Shown here one piece after another: positions 16,570 to 24,648 of a stretch of 34,020 bases of DNA. How positions within the stretch are numbered: the stretch's first letter is position 1; each line of letters starts with the position of its first letter. This stretch comes from Blastocatellia bacterium UBA7656 (lineage in GTDB: Bacteria; Acidobacteriota; Blastocatellia; UBA7656), in the NCBI GenBank assembly GCA_002483445.1, contig DLHY01000098.1:1-34020 (forward strand). Direction: 5' to 3'. The notes beneath the pieces were generated by a model, which saw only the letters and a list, made by a program, of their open reading frames with translations, was not told where the DNA came from and ran no database searches. Both the position numbers and the translations under genes were made by a program.

Positions 16570-17643
16570 ATGAGCGCATACACGGACACCTACGAGGAGC
16601 AGGAAGAAGAGCTTGAGCAGGGGAGCATGTCGTTCCTCGATCATCTGGACGAGTTGCGAAAGCGTCTCGTCCGCTCCGCAATTTTCATCTTCGCACTCTT
16701 CATCGTCTGCTGGATTTTCTCGGATCGAATCTACGGGTTCCTTCAAGTGCCGGTTCAGGCCGCCCTCATCAAGGCCAATCTCATAGCGGCGACGGATTTC
16801 AACAAAGGCGTCGCCCTGAAGAATCTCGCCGAGTTGCCCGACGGCAAGGAGGTCGATGTCACGCTGAAATCGAACTACAGGATCGGGCAGGCCGTCATTC
16901 AGGCGGGGACGACCATCCCGGCCAAAGTCTTGCGCGCAGAAGACGGCAGCGTTCAGTTGGTGCTGGTGCGCCCGTGGCTCATCGACGATCAGACAGTGCC
17001 TGATGAAGGAACTGTCATCCCAAGGGAGGTCTATCTTCACACCTCTCTCGCGAACAACCCTGAAACACGGCTCGTCACCCAAACCGTTCAGGGCGGATTC
17101 AATCTCTTCATCAAAGTATCTTTCTACTCGGCGATATTTTTCTCCGTCCCGTTCCTGCTCGTTCAGGTGTGGGGGTTCATCTCGCCGGGGCTTTACAAAA
17201 AAGAGAGAAGATACGCCCTTCCGTTCATCCTCATGGGATCGTCTTTCTTTCTCGGCGGGTGCGCGTTCGCTTATTACATAGCGTTTCCGCGCGCGGCGGA
17301 CTTTCTCCTGAGCCTGTCAGCCGAAGGGAAATTGCGACCGCTCGTGTCAGCCGAAGAATACTTCGATCTCATCCTTACCATAATGCTGGGGCTGGGCGTG
17401 ATCTTCGAGATGCCGACGCTCACTTTTTTTCTTGCCCGACTTGGCATACTCTCGCACCGTGTGCTGATGAAAGGATGGCGGTACTCAGTGCTTATAATCT
17501 TCGTCCTCGCGGCGATTCTGTCTCCGACGACCGACATCCCCAACATGCTCGTGTTCGCCGCGCCGATGATGATCCTTTATGCCTTGAGCATCGGGATCGC
17601 GTGGTTTTTCTATCGAAAACGCAAGGCTCGCGAAGTGGCATAG
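16570..17643 (+). CDS. tatC: Twin-arginine translocase subunit TatC with enlarged first periplasmic loop
   Basis: 357 residues against about 250-260 usual. The family signatures are present: SFLDHLDELRKRL before TM1 (signal recognition), GFISPGLYKKERRYALPF after TM2 with E212 at the position of the signal-binding Glu of E. coli (E103), GVIFEMPTLTFFLARLGI, and ILSPTTDIPNM before the last helices. The extra length is between TM1 (about 36-52) and TM2 (about 180-203). That loop is about 125 residues instead of about 30 and contains beta-rich sequence (KEVDVTLKSNYRIGQAVIQA, SVQLVLVRPWLI). The extra domain faces the periplasm, where it could contact substrate or TatA. All six helices appear intact. 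Confidence 0.93.
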   Translation: MSAYTDTYEEQEEELEQGSMSFLDHLDELRKRLVRSAIFIFALFIVCWIFSDRIYGFLQVPVQAALIKANLIAATDFNKGVALKNLAELPDGKEVDVTLKSNYRIGQAVIQAGTTIPAKVLRAEDGSVQLVLVRPWLIDDQTVPDEGTVIPREVYLHTSLANNPETRLVTQTVQGGFNLFIKVSFYSAIFFSVPFLLVQVWGFISPGLYKKERRYALPFILMGSSFFLGGCAFAYYIAFPRAADFLLSLSAEGKLRPLVSAEEYFDLILTIMLGLGVIFEMPTLTFFLARLGILSHRVLMKGWRYSVLIIFVLAAILSPTTDIPNMLVFAAPMMILYALSIGIAWFFYRKRKAREVA

Positions 17644-17800
17644 AAATCCATCGCAAATCGCGCGCGCTCAGGCATTCTAAGGTCGATTGGCAGATGGGGT
17701 TCTTGACCGGTCTTCGTCAGGCCGCGTAAACTTGACACTCTGAATTTCAGAACGCTCACTTGGTAACTCAGTTGGGTCAATGCTGGAAGGAGTTGCGCTT

Positions 17801-19435
17801 ATGTTGAGAAAAATTTTCGGCATCGCTTTGATTGCTGCGCTCGCCGCGGGCGCGCTTCCTGCCCTCGCGCAGGACAAACCGAATAAGAATAAAAATGAGA
17901 GGAAGCAAAAAGACGAACTCAAGAGCGTCTACAAGAACTGGATCGATCAGGATGTTCCCTACATCATAACCGATCAGGAACGAAAGGCGTTCAAGGCGCT
18001 CAAGACCGATGAAGAGCGCGATCAGTTCATCGAACAGTTCTGGCTCCGTCGCGATCCCGACCCCGACACTCCCGAAAACGAATATAGAGAGGAATATCAG
18101 CGCCGCATTCAATACGCCAACGAGAAATTCCCTTCGGGCATACCCGGATGGAAGACCGACCGCGGGCGCATCTACATCATGTTCGGCAAGCCCGATCAAA
18201 TAGAATCTCATCCGGCGGGCGGCCCTTACGAGCGACCTTCTTATGAAGGCGGAGGCTCGACTTCAACTTTCCCGTTCGAAGTCTGGTGGTATCGCCACAT
18301 AGACGGCATCGGCTCGGATATCGAAATCGAATTCGTCGACCCATCGGGTTCGGGCGAATATCGCATAGCCCGCAGCCCTGATGAAAAAGACGCGCTGCTT
18401 TATGTTCCCAACGCGGGACTCACTCTTGCCGAACAACTCGGCCTTTCAGACAAAGCCGACCGCATCGGCCACCCCGGCTACGGCTACGGCGGAGGCCGCA
18501 TATTCGGCACGCGAGTCAAAGATCAGCAGTTCGAGCGACTGTCACTTTATGCTGATTTGCAGAGACCGCCTCAGATAAAATTTCCCGATCTTCAGGTCAA
18601 AGCCGATCTGCCGGAACTGGCGACCGACATCCTTCCTTTCAGCGTGCGCACCGACTTTTTGCGCATCAGCACGGAATCGGTCGCGACCGCTTTCACCATG
18701 CAGTTCGATCACACCGATCTCGCTATGAAAAATGTCGGCGGCATCTATGCCGGATCGGTGAACATCTATGCTCGCATCACGAGCCTTGCGGGCCGCCGTC
18801 CGGCTCAGTTCGAGGACACTGTATCGACGGGCCGCTTTACGGATGACACGCTTGCCATCGGGCAGACTCAACGCTCGATTTATCAAAAGAGAGTCGTCCT
18901 TCCGCCCGGTCGCTACAAAATCGATGTGGTAGCCCGCGATATAATCAGCGGAAAGACCGGCCTGATGCATCATTCGTTCGAGGTGCCGCGTTATCAGGAA
19001 AAACAACTCGCAACCTCGACGCTGATACTTGCCGCGTCAATCGAGCCAATCGATAGCCGCACGGTTAGCGATCCTCAGTTCGTGCTTGGTCGCTACAAGG
19101 TCAAGCCCTTCGTGAGCGCCATCTACAAGCCGGGGCAGAACCTCGCCACCTTCGTTCAAATCTACGACGCCGAAATGGATCAGGCCACCCTGCAACCCGC
19201 CCTCAAGGTCGAATACATAGTCACGAAGGGCGGGCAGGAGATTCTGCACATAGTCGAAGACGGCAAGGACGGCAAGGGCATAATCGATCTGCGCGGACAG
19301 CAACTCACGCTTGCGCGCGCCATACCCGTCACTGGCAAACTGGCCGAGCCGGGTACATACGTGGTTACGGTCAAAGTCACTGACCTCGTGGCGCAAAAGA
19401 CCGTCACTCCCAAAGCCGAGTTTACAGTCCGCTGA
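17801..19435 (+). CDS. GWxTD domain-containing secreted protein
   Basis: 544 residues from an ATG with a strong GGAAGGAG 8 bases upstream (17785-17792); an ATG at 17780 would include the ribosome binding site and is rejected. Signal peptide MLRKIFGIALIAALAAGALPALAQ. The family motif GWKTDRGRIYIMFGKPD lies at about residues 116-132, preceded by the conserved FIEQFWLRRDPDPDTPENEYREEY. The C-terminal half is beta-rich, like stacked Ig-type domains (KQLATSTLILAASIEP onward). This family is widespread in Acidobacteriota and related phyla, and its function is unknown. Encoded alone after tatC, 157 bases apart. Confidence 0.9.
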   Translation: MLRKIFGIALIAALAAGALPALAQDKPNKNKNERKQKDELKSVYKNWIDQDVPYIITDQERKAFKALKTDEERDQFIEQFWLRRDPDPDTPENEYREEYQRRIQYANEKFPSGIPGWKTDRGRIYIMFGKPDQIESHPAGGPYERPSYEGGGSTSTFPFEVWWYRHIDGIGSDIEIEFVDPSGSGEYRIARSPDEKDALLYVPNAGLTLAEQLGLSDKADRIGHPGYGYGGGRIFGTRVKDQQFERLSLYADLQRPPQIKFPDLQVKADLPELATDILPFSVRTDFLRISTESVATAFTMQFDHTDLAMKNVGGIYAGSVNIYARITSLAGRRPAQFEDTVSTGRFTDDTLAIGQTQRSIYQKRVVLPPGRYKIDVVARDIISGKTGLMHHSFEVPRYQEKQLATSTLILAASIEPIDSRTVSDPQFVLGRYKVKPFVSAIYKPGQNLATFVQIYDAEMDQATLQPALKVEYIVTKGGQEILHIVEDGKDGKGIIDLRGQQLTLARAIPVTGKLAEPGTYVVTVKVTDLVAQKTVTPKAEFTVR

Positions 19436-19669
19436 CGCATCGCCCCTTTCATTATGAGAGCAGGCTGTAGGGCCGGATGAGCAATGTCTGAAATGGGAGT
19501 CCACAATCGGGCGCTGGCGCGGCAGTGGACATCTAAAACCTGGGGCGAACTCACGAGCCTTGACCCCGCTCACGGATCAAATCCTGATGATGAGAGGCCC
19601 GCGCGTTGCGGGCCTCATTGGTTCGAATCAATGTAGTGGCGAAGCGATTGCGTATGGAGTGATGAGGCT
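19436..19669. other. Structured intergenic region between GWxTD gene and toxin-antitoxin pair
   Basis: No coding frame. GTCCAC at 19499-19504 pairs with GTGGAC at 19525-19530, and a strong GC hairpin at 19594-19616 follows. The layout (paired segments then a terminator-like stem) would fit a small RNA of about 150 bases, but no known RNA family is recognised. Confidence 0.3.
19594..19616 (+). terminator. GC-rich hairpin, terminator-like
   Basis: GAGGCCCGC at 19594-19602 pairs perfectly with GCGGGCCTC at 19608-19616 around a 5-base loop. It is followed by ATTGG rather than a T run, so intrinsic termination would be weak by the standard rule. Confidence 0.5.
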
Positions 19670-19897
19670 ATGGCTGAAGTAACGCTTGAATTTGTCTCAC
19701 GACTGGCTGATCATCTTTCGACTGACGAAAGGTTGAGCCTTGTCGAGCATGTGATAAAAAGTCTGCGCACCGATCAGCGCGAACAGCCGCCGCGCGCAGT
19801 CGAGTCTTTGCGCGGCATCTGGCAAAAACATTTCCCTGAAGGCTTCGACCTTGACAGCGAATTGAAAGAGATTCGTCAGCAGTGGCAGGAAGAATGA
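19670..19897 (+). CDS. VapB-type antitoxin (predicted)
   Basis: 75 residues, 13 bases upstream of the PIN toxin gene. The N-terminus (MAEVTLEFVSRLADHLSTDERLSLVEHVIKSL) is short and helical, as in small antitoxins of VapBC loci. The acidic, Trp-containing C-terminus (WQKHFPEGFDLDSELKEIRQQWQEE) fits the extended toxin-neutralising tail. I cannot place it in a specific DNA-binding class (AbrB, ribbon-helix-helix) with confidence. GATGAGG lies before the ATG. The assignment rests mainly on size and position. Confidence 0.75.
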   Translation: MAEVTLEFVSRLADHLSTDERLSLVEHVIKSLRTDQREQPPRAVESLRGIWQKHFPEGFDLDSELKEIRQQWQEE

Positions 19898-19910
19898 CTG
19901 AAGGTCGCTG

Positions 19911-20303
19911 ATGAATGGTTATGTGACCGATACTCACGCCCTGTTTTGGTATCTGACAAATTCGCCTCAGCTTGGGTCGAATGCAAGTCGGGCATTCGAC
20001 GAAGCAGACGCGGGAGCAGCAATGATATATGTTCCCGCCATCGTGCTGGCCGAGCTTTACTATGTAAATGAGAAGCGAGGCCGCCCGCTCGATTTTGCCG
20101 CCGAGTACGCTCGCTTATCATCAGGCGGGCAATTCGTCCTGCTGCCGTTCGCGCCTGATGATGTGCTTGAGTTTGACGCAGCCCAGACCGTTCCTGAAAT
20201 GCACGACAGAATGATCGTGGTATCTGCCCGACGCCTCGGACTCCCCTGTTTGACCAGAGATTCGGAAATAACTGCAAGCAGCATCGTTGCGACGATCTGG
20301 TGA
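19911..20303 (+). CDS. vapC: VapC-family PIN-domain ribonuclease toxin
   Basis: 130 residues, the normal VapC length. The four acidic active-site positions of PIN domains are in place: D7 (VTDTHALFWYL), E48 (IVLAELYYV), D99 (PEMHDRMIVVSARRLG) and D117 (LTRDSEI). VapC toxins cleave specific tRNAs or rRNA when freed from antitoxin. The DTHALFWYL start is typical of one large VapC branch. The gene follows its antitoxin by 13 bases and probably shares its transcript. Confidence 0.93.
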   Translation: MNGYVTDTHALFWYLTNSPQLGSNASRAFDEADAGAAMIYVPAIVLAELYYVNEKRGRPLDFAAEYARLSSGGQFVLLPFAPDDVLEFDAAQTVPEMHDRMIVVSARRLGLPCLTRDSEITASSIVATIW

Positions 20304-20431
20304 GCGATAGCGATGCGCTTTATAAAAAAAGTTTTTGACTCGAAGAAGAAATCAATTCCCGTTATCTCAACAAAGGAGTTTTACTGCTGAGATTTTAATA
20401 ATTTCTTAACGCGCGCCCGTGTGAGCGCGGC

Positions 20432-20460
20432 TTTCAGTTTTCAAACCGCCTTGCTATCAT
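20432..20460 (+). promoter_or_regulatory. Candidate promoter for the mreB-like gene, extended -10
   Basis: TTTCAG at 20432-20437, 17 bases, then TATCAT at 20455-20460 preceded by TTGC (extended -10, TGN). The ATG is at 20493. Confidence 0.35.
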
Positions 20461-20492
20461 CGACCGCGTAGTCGCGCATCTTTATAGAAGCC

Positions 20493-21521
20493 ATGAAATT
20501 TTCTCTCAGCAATCCTTTCACCGAAGACCTGGCCGTCGATCTCGGCACCGTGCATACGTTCATCTACGGACACGGCCGCGGCATGGTCGTCAACGAGCCT
20601 TCGCTCGTCGCCATAGAAAAAGGCGAAGTCATAGCCGTCGGCAACGAAGCTCTGGAAATGCTCGGTCGCTCGCCCGAAGATGTCGAAGTCGCCTACCCGA
20701 TGCGCGAAGGAGTCATCGCCGATTCTCAACTCGCTCAGAAGATGCTCGGCAAATTCCTGCGCAAGGCGCGAGGCGGGCGCGCGAGGCTATCGCGACGGAT
20801 GATTATGAATATCCCATCAGGCATCACCTCCGTCGAGCGATTCGCCATCCGCGAAGTCGTCACAGGCATAGGAGTGGGCAAGGTTCATCTCGTAGATGAA
20901 GGCATGGCAGCGGCCATCGGCGCGAAACTGCCAGTGACGGAAATGCGCGGCTCTATGGTCGTCGATATAGGCGGCGGAACGACGGCGATAGCGGTCGTCG
21001 CAAATTCCGGCATAGTCGAATCGGAAACTCTCCGCATAGGCGGACTCGACATGGATCACGCCATCATCGATCACATAAAAAAGCATCACGGCGTTTTGAT
21101 AGGCGAGCGATCAGCCGAGCGATTGAAAATGGTGCTTGGGTCTGCCATCGAGCCGATGGAAGATCATCGCAGTGTGGTCAAGGGTCAGAACATCGCCGAA
21201 GGCGGCCCTGAAGTCACTGAAGTCACCGCGCCGGAAATTCATCAGGCCATAGAAATCGTGATCAAACAGATAGTCGAGGCAGTCCGTCAGGTGCTCGAAC
21301 GCACGCCGCCCGAAGTGGCGAGCGATCTTCACGATTACGGAATGGTTCTGACGGGCGGCATAGCTCTGCTTGCCGGAATGGATGCGCGCATAAGCGGAGC
21401 GACAGGGCTTCAGGTCGAGTTGGCCGAAAGCCCGCGCCAGTCCGTCGGACGCGGACTCCTCGCCCTTTATGATCAGCCGCTGCTGCTCAGAAGAGTCGCG
21501 CGAACGATAGAAGCGAACTGA
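20493..21521 (+). CDS. Divergent MreB-family actin-like protein
   Basis: 342 residues, the length of MreB. Actin-fold motifs: phosphate-1 loop DLGT at 16-19, GVIADSQLAQKML (73-85), phosphate-2 region DIGGGTT at 158-164, adenosine-binding TGGIALLAGMD near the C-terminus. It departs from ordinary MreB in otherwise near-invariant places. The EEPMAAAIGA segment reads DEGMAAAIGA (135-144), the Glu after GGGTT is Ala165, and DLGTANT is DLGTVHT. No mreC, mreD or rodA gene follows. Canonical MreB polymerises under the inner membrane to guide wall synthesis. This copy is probably a paralog with altered nucleotide handling. The S33 hydrolase gene follows 47 bases later with its own strong ribosome binding site. 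Confidence 0.85.
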   Translation: MKFSLSNPFTEDLAVDLGTVHTFIYGHGRGMVVNEPSLVAIEKGEVIAVGNEALEMLGRSPEDVEVAYPMREGVIADSQLAQKMLGKFLRKARGGRARLSRRMIMNIPSGITSVERFAIREVVTGIGVGKVHLVDEGMAAAIGAKLPVTEMRGSMVVDIGGGTTAIAVVANSGIVESETLRIGGLDMDHAIIDHIKKHHGVLIGERSAERLKMVLGSAIEPMEDHRSVVKGQNIAEGGPEVTEVTAPEIHQAIEIVIKQIVEAVRQVLERTPPEVASDLHDYGMVLTGGIALLAGMDARISGATGLQVELAESPRQSVGRGLLALYDQPLLLRRVARTIEAN

Positions 21522-21568
21522 TTACTAATCCAAAGTCCCGGTCACACACAATAAGGAGGAACAGGAAG

Positions 21569-23065
21569 ATGAATCTTCTCAGAGTAGTTGTGTGTTTTTT
21601 GTCGCTCGGTGTTTTTATTGTTGATGCCGCTTTGATAGCGAAGCCGCAGAGTGACGCGATCAAGCAGAAAAAAGCGGGCGATCTCGTTCTTCAGCCTTTC
21701 GTTTTTCAACCGCGCATCGGAGAAAAAATAGACGCGGAGATTGGTCGCCTCGCCGTGCCTGAAAATCGCAAAAACCCGAACACGAAACTCATCGAGCTTG
21801 CCTTCGTCCGCTTCAAAAGCACTTCGACCAGCCCCGGCCCGCCAATCATTTATCTCGCGGGAGGGCCGGGCGGATCAGGAATAGCGACGGCCCGCGGAAC
21901 GCGCTTCCCCCTGTTTATGGCAATGTGCGAAGTGGGCGATGTGATTGCGTTCGACCAGCGAGCGACAGGCGCTTCGACGCCCGATCTCGATTGCCCGCAG
22001 ACGCTCGATTATCCGCTCGACCGCGCAGGCGACCGCGAAGAGATTCTGCGTCTGTACAAACAGAAATCTCGCGAGTGTGCTGAACACTGGAAAAGCAAGG
22101 GCATAGACCTCGCCGGGTACAACACCAACGAAAGCGCGGACGACATCGAATCGCTGCGCGTCGCGCTTGGCGTCGAGAAGGTTTCACTCTGGGGCATAAG
22201 CTACGGAACGCATCTCGCGCTTGCGACCATCCGCAGACACGAAAAGAGCATACATCAAGTCATCCTCGCCGGAGTCGAAGGCCCCGCACATTCGTTCAAA
22301 CTGCCTTCGAATATTCAGGCGAACCTCGAAAAAATAAACCGGCTGGTCAAAGCCGACGCCAGCCTCAACAAACAAATCCCTGACCTGATTGCGATGATGA
22401 AGACTGTGCTTGAGCGATTAGAGAAGCAACCCATCCAGCTTGAAGCGACCAATCCACAGACGAGGCAAAAGGTGAAAGTCACCGTTGGCCGCTTCGATCT
22501 CGAACGCCTCACATCTTCCGTCGTAGGCAACGAGCAGGTCGCGCAGATACCGGCAATTTATCACGCGCTTTACGCGGGAAACACTTCGCATCCGCTCATT
22601 TCTGGTCTTGCCGGACGAGTGTTTAACCAACGCCGCGGGCAGCTAGGCTCCGCGATGCCCTTCGCTATGGATTGCGCTTCGGGCGCATCGAAGGATCGTC
22701 GCGAGAGAATACTTCGCGAGGCGCGCGGCACGCTTCTTGGCAACTCGATTGATTTTCCTTTTCCCGATGTGTGCGAAGGCTGGGGCGTGCCTGATGCGGG
22801 CGAAGGGTTTCGCTCTCCCGTCAAATCAAATGTGCCTGCGCTTTTCATCAGCGGCACGCTCGACGCGCGCACGCCCGTCAGCAATGCCGAAGAAGTGCGC
22901 CGAGGGTTTGCTAAAAGCGTTCACCTGATAATTGATGGAGCGGTGCATAGCGATCCGCTGTTTCTCTCATCGCCGAAAATTAAAGATGTGATGCTTGAAT
23001 TCATGAAAGAGAAATCCATTTCAACGACGCGCATCACGCTTCCGCCGATGAAATTCACGCTGTAA
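21569..23065 (+). CDS. Secreted alpha/beta hydrolase, S33 tripeptidyl-aminopeptidase-like
   Basis: 498 residues with a signal peptide (MNLLRVVVCFLSLGVFIVDA). The fold markers are complete: oxyanion region IIYLAGGPGGSG (93-104), nucleophile elbow S211 (LWGISYGTH), then the C-terminal TAP-like segment with D432 (PALFISGTLDARTP) and H460 (IIDGAVHSDPLF). It should cleave N-terminal residues or short peptides from substrates outside the cytoplasm. AAGGAGGA lies 12 bases before the ATG. First of three consecutive secreted hydrolase-fold genes on the same strand. Its stop is followed by a hairpin that overlaps the ribosome binding site of the next gene. Confidence 0.9.
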   Translation: MNLLRVVVCFLSLGVFIVDAALIAKPQSDAIKQKKAGDLVLQPFVFQPRIGEKIDAEIGRLAVPENRKNPNTKLIELAFVRFKSTSTSPGPPIIYLAGGPGGSGIATARGTRFPLFMAMCEVGDVIAFDQRATGASTPDLDCPQTLDYPLDRAGDREEILRLYKQKSRECAEHWKSKGIDLAGYNTNESADDIESLRVALGVEKVSLWGISYGTHLALATIRRHEKSIHQVILAGVEGPAHSFKLPSNIQANLEKINRLVKADASLNKQIPDLIAMMKTVLERLEKQPIQLEATNPQTRQKVKVTVGRFDLERLTSSVVGNEQVAQIPAIYHALYAGNTSHPLISGLAGRVFNQRRGQLGSAMPFAMDCASGASKDRRERILREARGTLLGNSIDFPFPDVCEGWGVPDAGEGFRSPVKSNVPALFISGTLDARTPVSNAEEVRRGFAKSVHLIIDGAVHSDPLFLSSPKIKDVMLEFMKEKSISTTRITLPPMKFTL

Positions 23066-23100
23066 TGCCGCAACGAAACTTTAGTCATTCGCCTGCAAAG

Positions 23101-23144
23101 CCCCCACAAATCCAAGTCGCAGCCCGACTGCGTATTTGTGGGGG
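23101..23144 (+). promoter_or_regulatory. Hairpin covering the ribosome binding site of the erythromycin-esterase-like gene
   Basis: CCCCCACAAAT at 23101-23111 pairs perfectly with ATTTGTGGGGG at 23134-23144, with an inner AGTCG/CGACT stem. The right arm contains the G run that serves as Shine-Dalgarno for the ATG at 23149, so the folded RNA would hide it. Confidence 0.5.
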
Positions 23145-23148
23145 CGAC

Positions 23149-24588
23149 ATGAAATATAAACAGGCATTAGCAACGCTCGCACTGGCTGTGAGCGCCGGAG
23201 TTTTTGCGCCCGCATCTCAGCCGTTTTCAGAAAACGATCCGCAGCCTAAGCCCGGCGTGCAGGCTGCTGCCGATCAGAGGGAGGCAGTTAAGCGTTGGCT
23301 TGAGCGGTCGGCTGTCGCGCTCAAGAGCGTCGCCGCAGGCAGCGGCTTCGATGATTTGCAGCCGCTCAAACAGGTTCTCAAAGATATTCGCATCGTTGGT
23401 CTCGGCGAGGCTACGCATGGCACACGCGAGTATTTTCTGTTCAAGCATCGGATGATCGAATTCCTCGTCCGCGAGATGGGTTTCACCGTCTTTGCGATGG
23501 AAGCGCAGTATGTGAACTGTCAGGCGATCAATGAATATGTTCTGCGCGGCGGCGATTCAGATGATCCGGCAAAAGTGATTCGATCAAATCTCGCTGGCGT
23601 GTGGCAGACCGAAGAGGTGCTGGCGCTGGTGAAGTGGATTCGCGAATATAACAAAACCGCGCCGGAAGAAAAGAAGGTGAGATTTTATGGCTTCGACGTG
23701 CAAAGGCCGGATGGCGCGGCGAAAGTGGTGATGTCATACCTCAAGCGCGTTGCTTCGGACTACGCGCCGACCGCACAGAGAATCATCAATGAGACAGCGC
23801 CAACGGGTTTCAAAAAGCTCTGGCTCGATTACGGCAGGCGCACCCCGGCGCAAAAGGCGCGGCTTCGCGCACGGCTGCTTCAACTGCTCGGCTTTCTGGC
23901 GGCGAATCAGACGCGCTTCGCGCGGATGACTTCGATGGCTGAGTTCGAGGAAGCAGCGCAGGGAGCGCGCATACTGCTCAAGAGCGATCAGATCAGAAGC
24001 ACGCCATCCGAAAAAGATGACACGAACGACCAGAAGCGCGATCTTCTGATGGCTGATACGGTCGAATACATTCTGAGCCGGGAAAGGCCAGACACCAGGA
24101 TCATCCTCTGGGCGCATAACTTTCACATCTCCAAATTCCACTCCTATCCCGAACCTCTTACGCGCAATCAGCCTGCGTGGTACGGCCTGGCCTACAGTCG
24201 AATGGGCAGCTATCTGCGCGAATCGTTCGGCGATCAGTTCTACACCTTTGGCTTTGTGCTCGATCAGGGATCGTTTCAGGCGATTTCCGAAGAGGCCGGA
24301 GCCGAGTCGATCAGTCCCGATGAATTCGCCGTCGGCCCATCGCCTGAAGGCACCGCCGGATGGCATCTGTCGCGCGCAGGGCTGGGTGATTTTGTGATCG
24401 ATCTGCGGGCTGATCCTGGCGACGCGAGAGTTATACAGTGGCTCACCACGCCGCAACTGTTCCGCTATATCGGGGCATCGTTTTCAAAAAAGTGGGCCGA
24501 GAAGAAATTCGCGCTGCCCGTCGTCCCGCGAGAGCATTTCGACGGATTGATTTTCATCGCGAAGACCACGCGCGCAATTCCTTTGTGA
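23149..24588 (+). CDS. Secreted erythromycin esterase family protein
   Basis: 479 residues from the chosen ATG, which gives a signal peptide (MKYKQALATLALAVSAGVFA) and a G-rich ribosome binding site. An ATG at 23065, overlapping the previous stop, would add 28 unlikely residues across a hairpin. The Ere signatures are clear: IVGLGEATHGTREYF with the active-site His (about H90), FAMEAQY with Glu118, and LWAHNFHISK with His323/His326. Family members include EreA/EreB macrolide esterases and succinoglycan-related proteins, and most chromosomal members have unknown substrates. An exported esterase-like enzyme acting on macrocyclic or polymeric esters is inferred. Sits between two other secreted hydrolases. 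Confidence 0.9.
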   Translation: MKYKQALATLALAVSAGVFAPASQPFSENDPQPKPGVQAAADQREAVKRWLERSAVALKSVAAGSGFDDLQPLKQVLKDIRIVGLGEATHGTREYFLFKHRMIEFLVREMGFTVFAMEAQYVNCQAINEYVLRGGDSDDPAKVIRSNLAGVWQTEEVLALVKWIREYNKTAPEEKKVRFYGFDVQRPDGAAKVVMSYLKRVASDYAPTAQRIINETAPTGFKKLWLDYGRRTPAQKARLRARLLQLLGFLAANQTRFARMTSMAEFEEAAQGARILLKSDQIRSTPSEKDDTNDQKRDLLMADTVEYILSRERPDTRIILWAHNFHISKFHSYPEPLTRNQPAWYGLAYSRMGSYLRESFGDQFYTFGFVLDQGSFQAISEEAGAESISPDEFAVGPSPEGTAGWHLSRAGLGDFVIDLRADPGDARVIQWLTTPQLFRYIGASFSKKWAEKKFALPVVPREHFDGLIFIAKTTRAIPL

Positions 24589-24637
24589 TAAGCGCCCGCG
24601 TATCTAATGATGGCGGATTTCCTGAAGAGCCAGGTGT

Positions 24638-24642
24638 GGAGG
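24638..24642 (+). promoter_or_regulatory. Ribosome binding site that selects a TTG start
   Basis: GGAGG, 6 bases before TTG at 24649. The in-frame ATGs at 24607 and 24610 lie upstream of it with no ribosome binding site of their own. Confidence 0.65.
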
Positions 24643-24648
24643 TGTAGT

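Noticed and set aside
17780..17800. ATG at 17780 as start of the GWxTD protein
   Set aside because: It would place GGAAGGAG inside the coding region; the ATG at 17801 has correct spacing and gives a normal signal peptide.
19617..19632. tRNA-like T-arm sequence GGTTCGAATC
   Set aside because: No acceptor, D or anticodon arms can be placed around it, and the 5-bp CATTG/CAATG stem has the wrong loop size.
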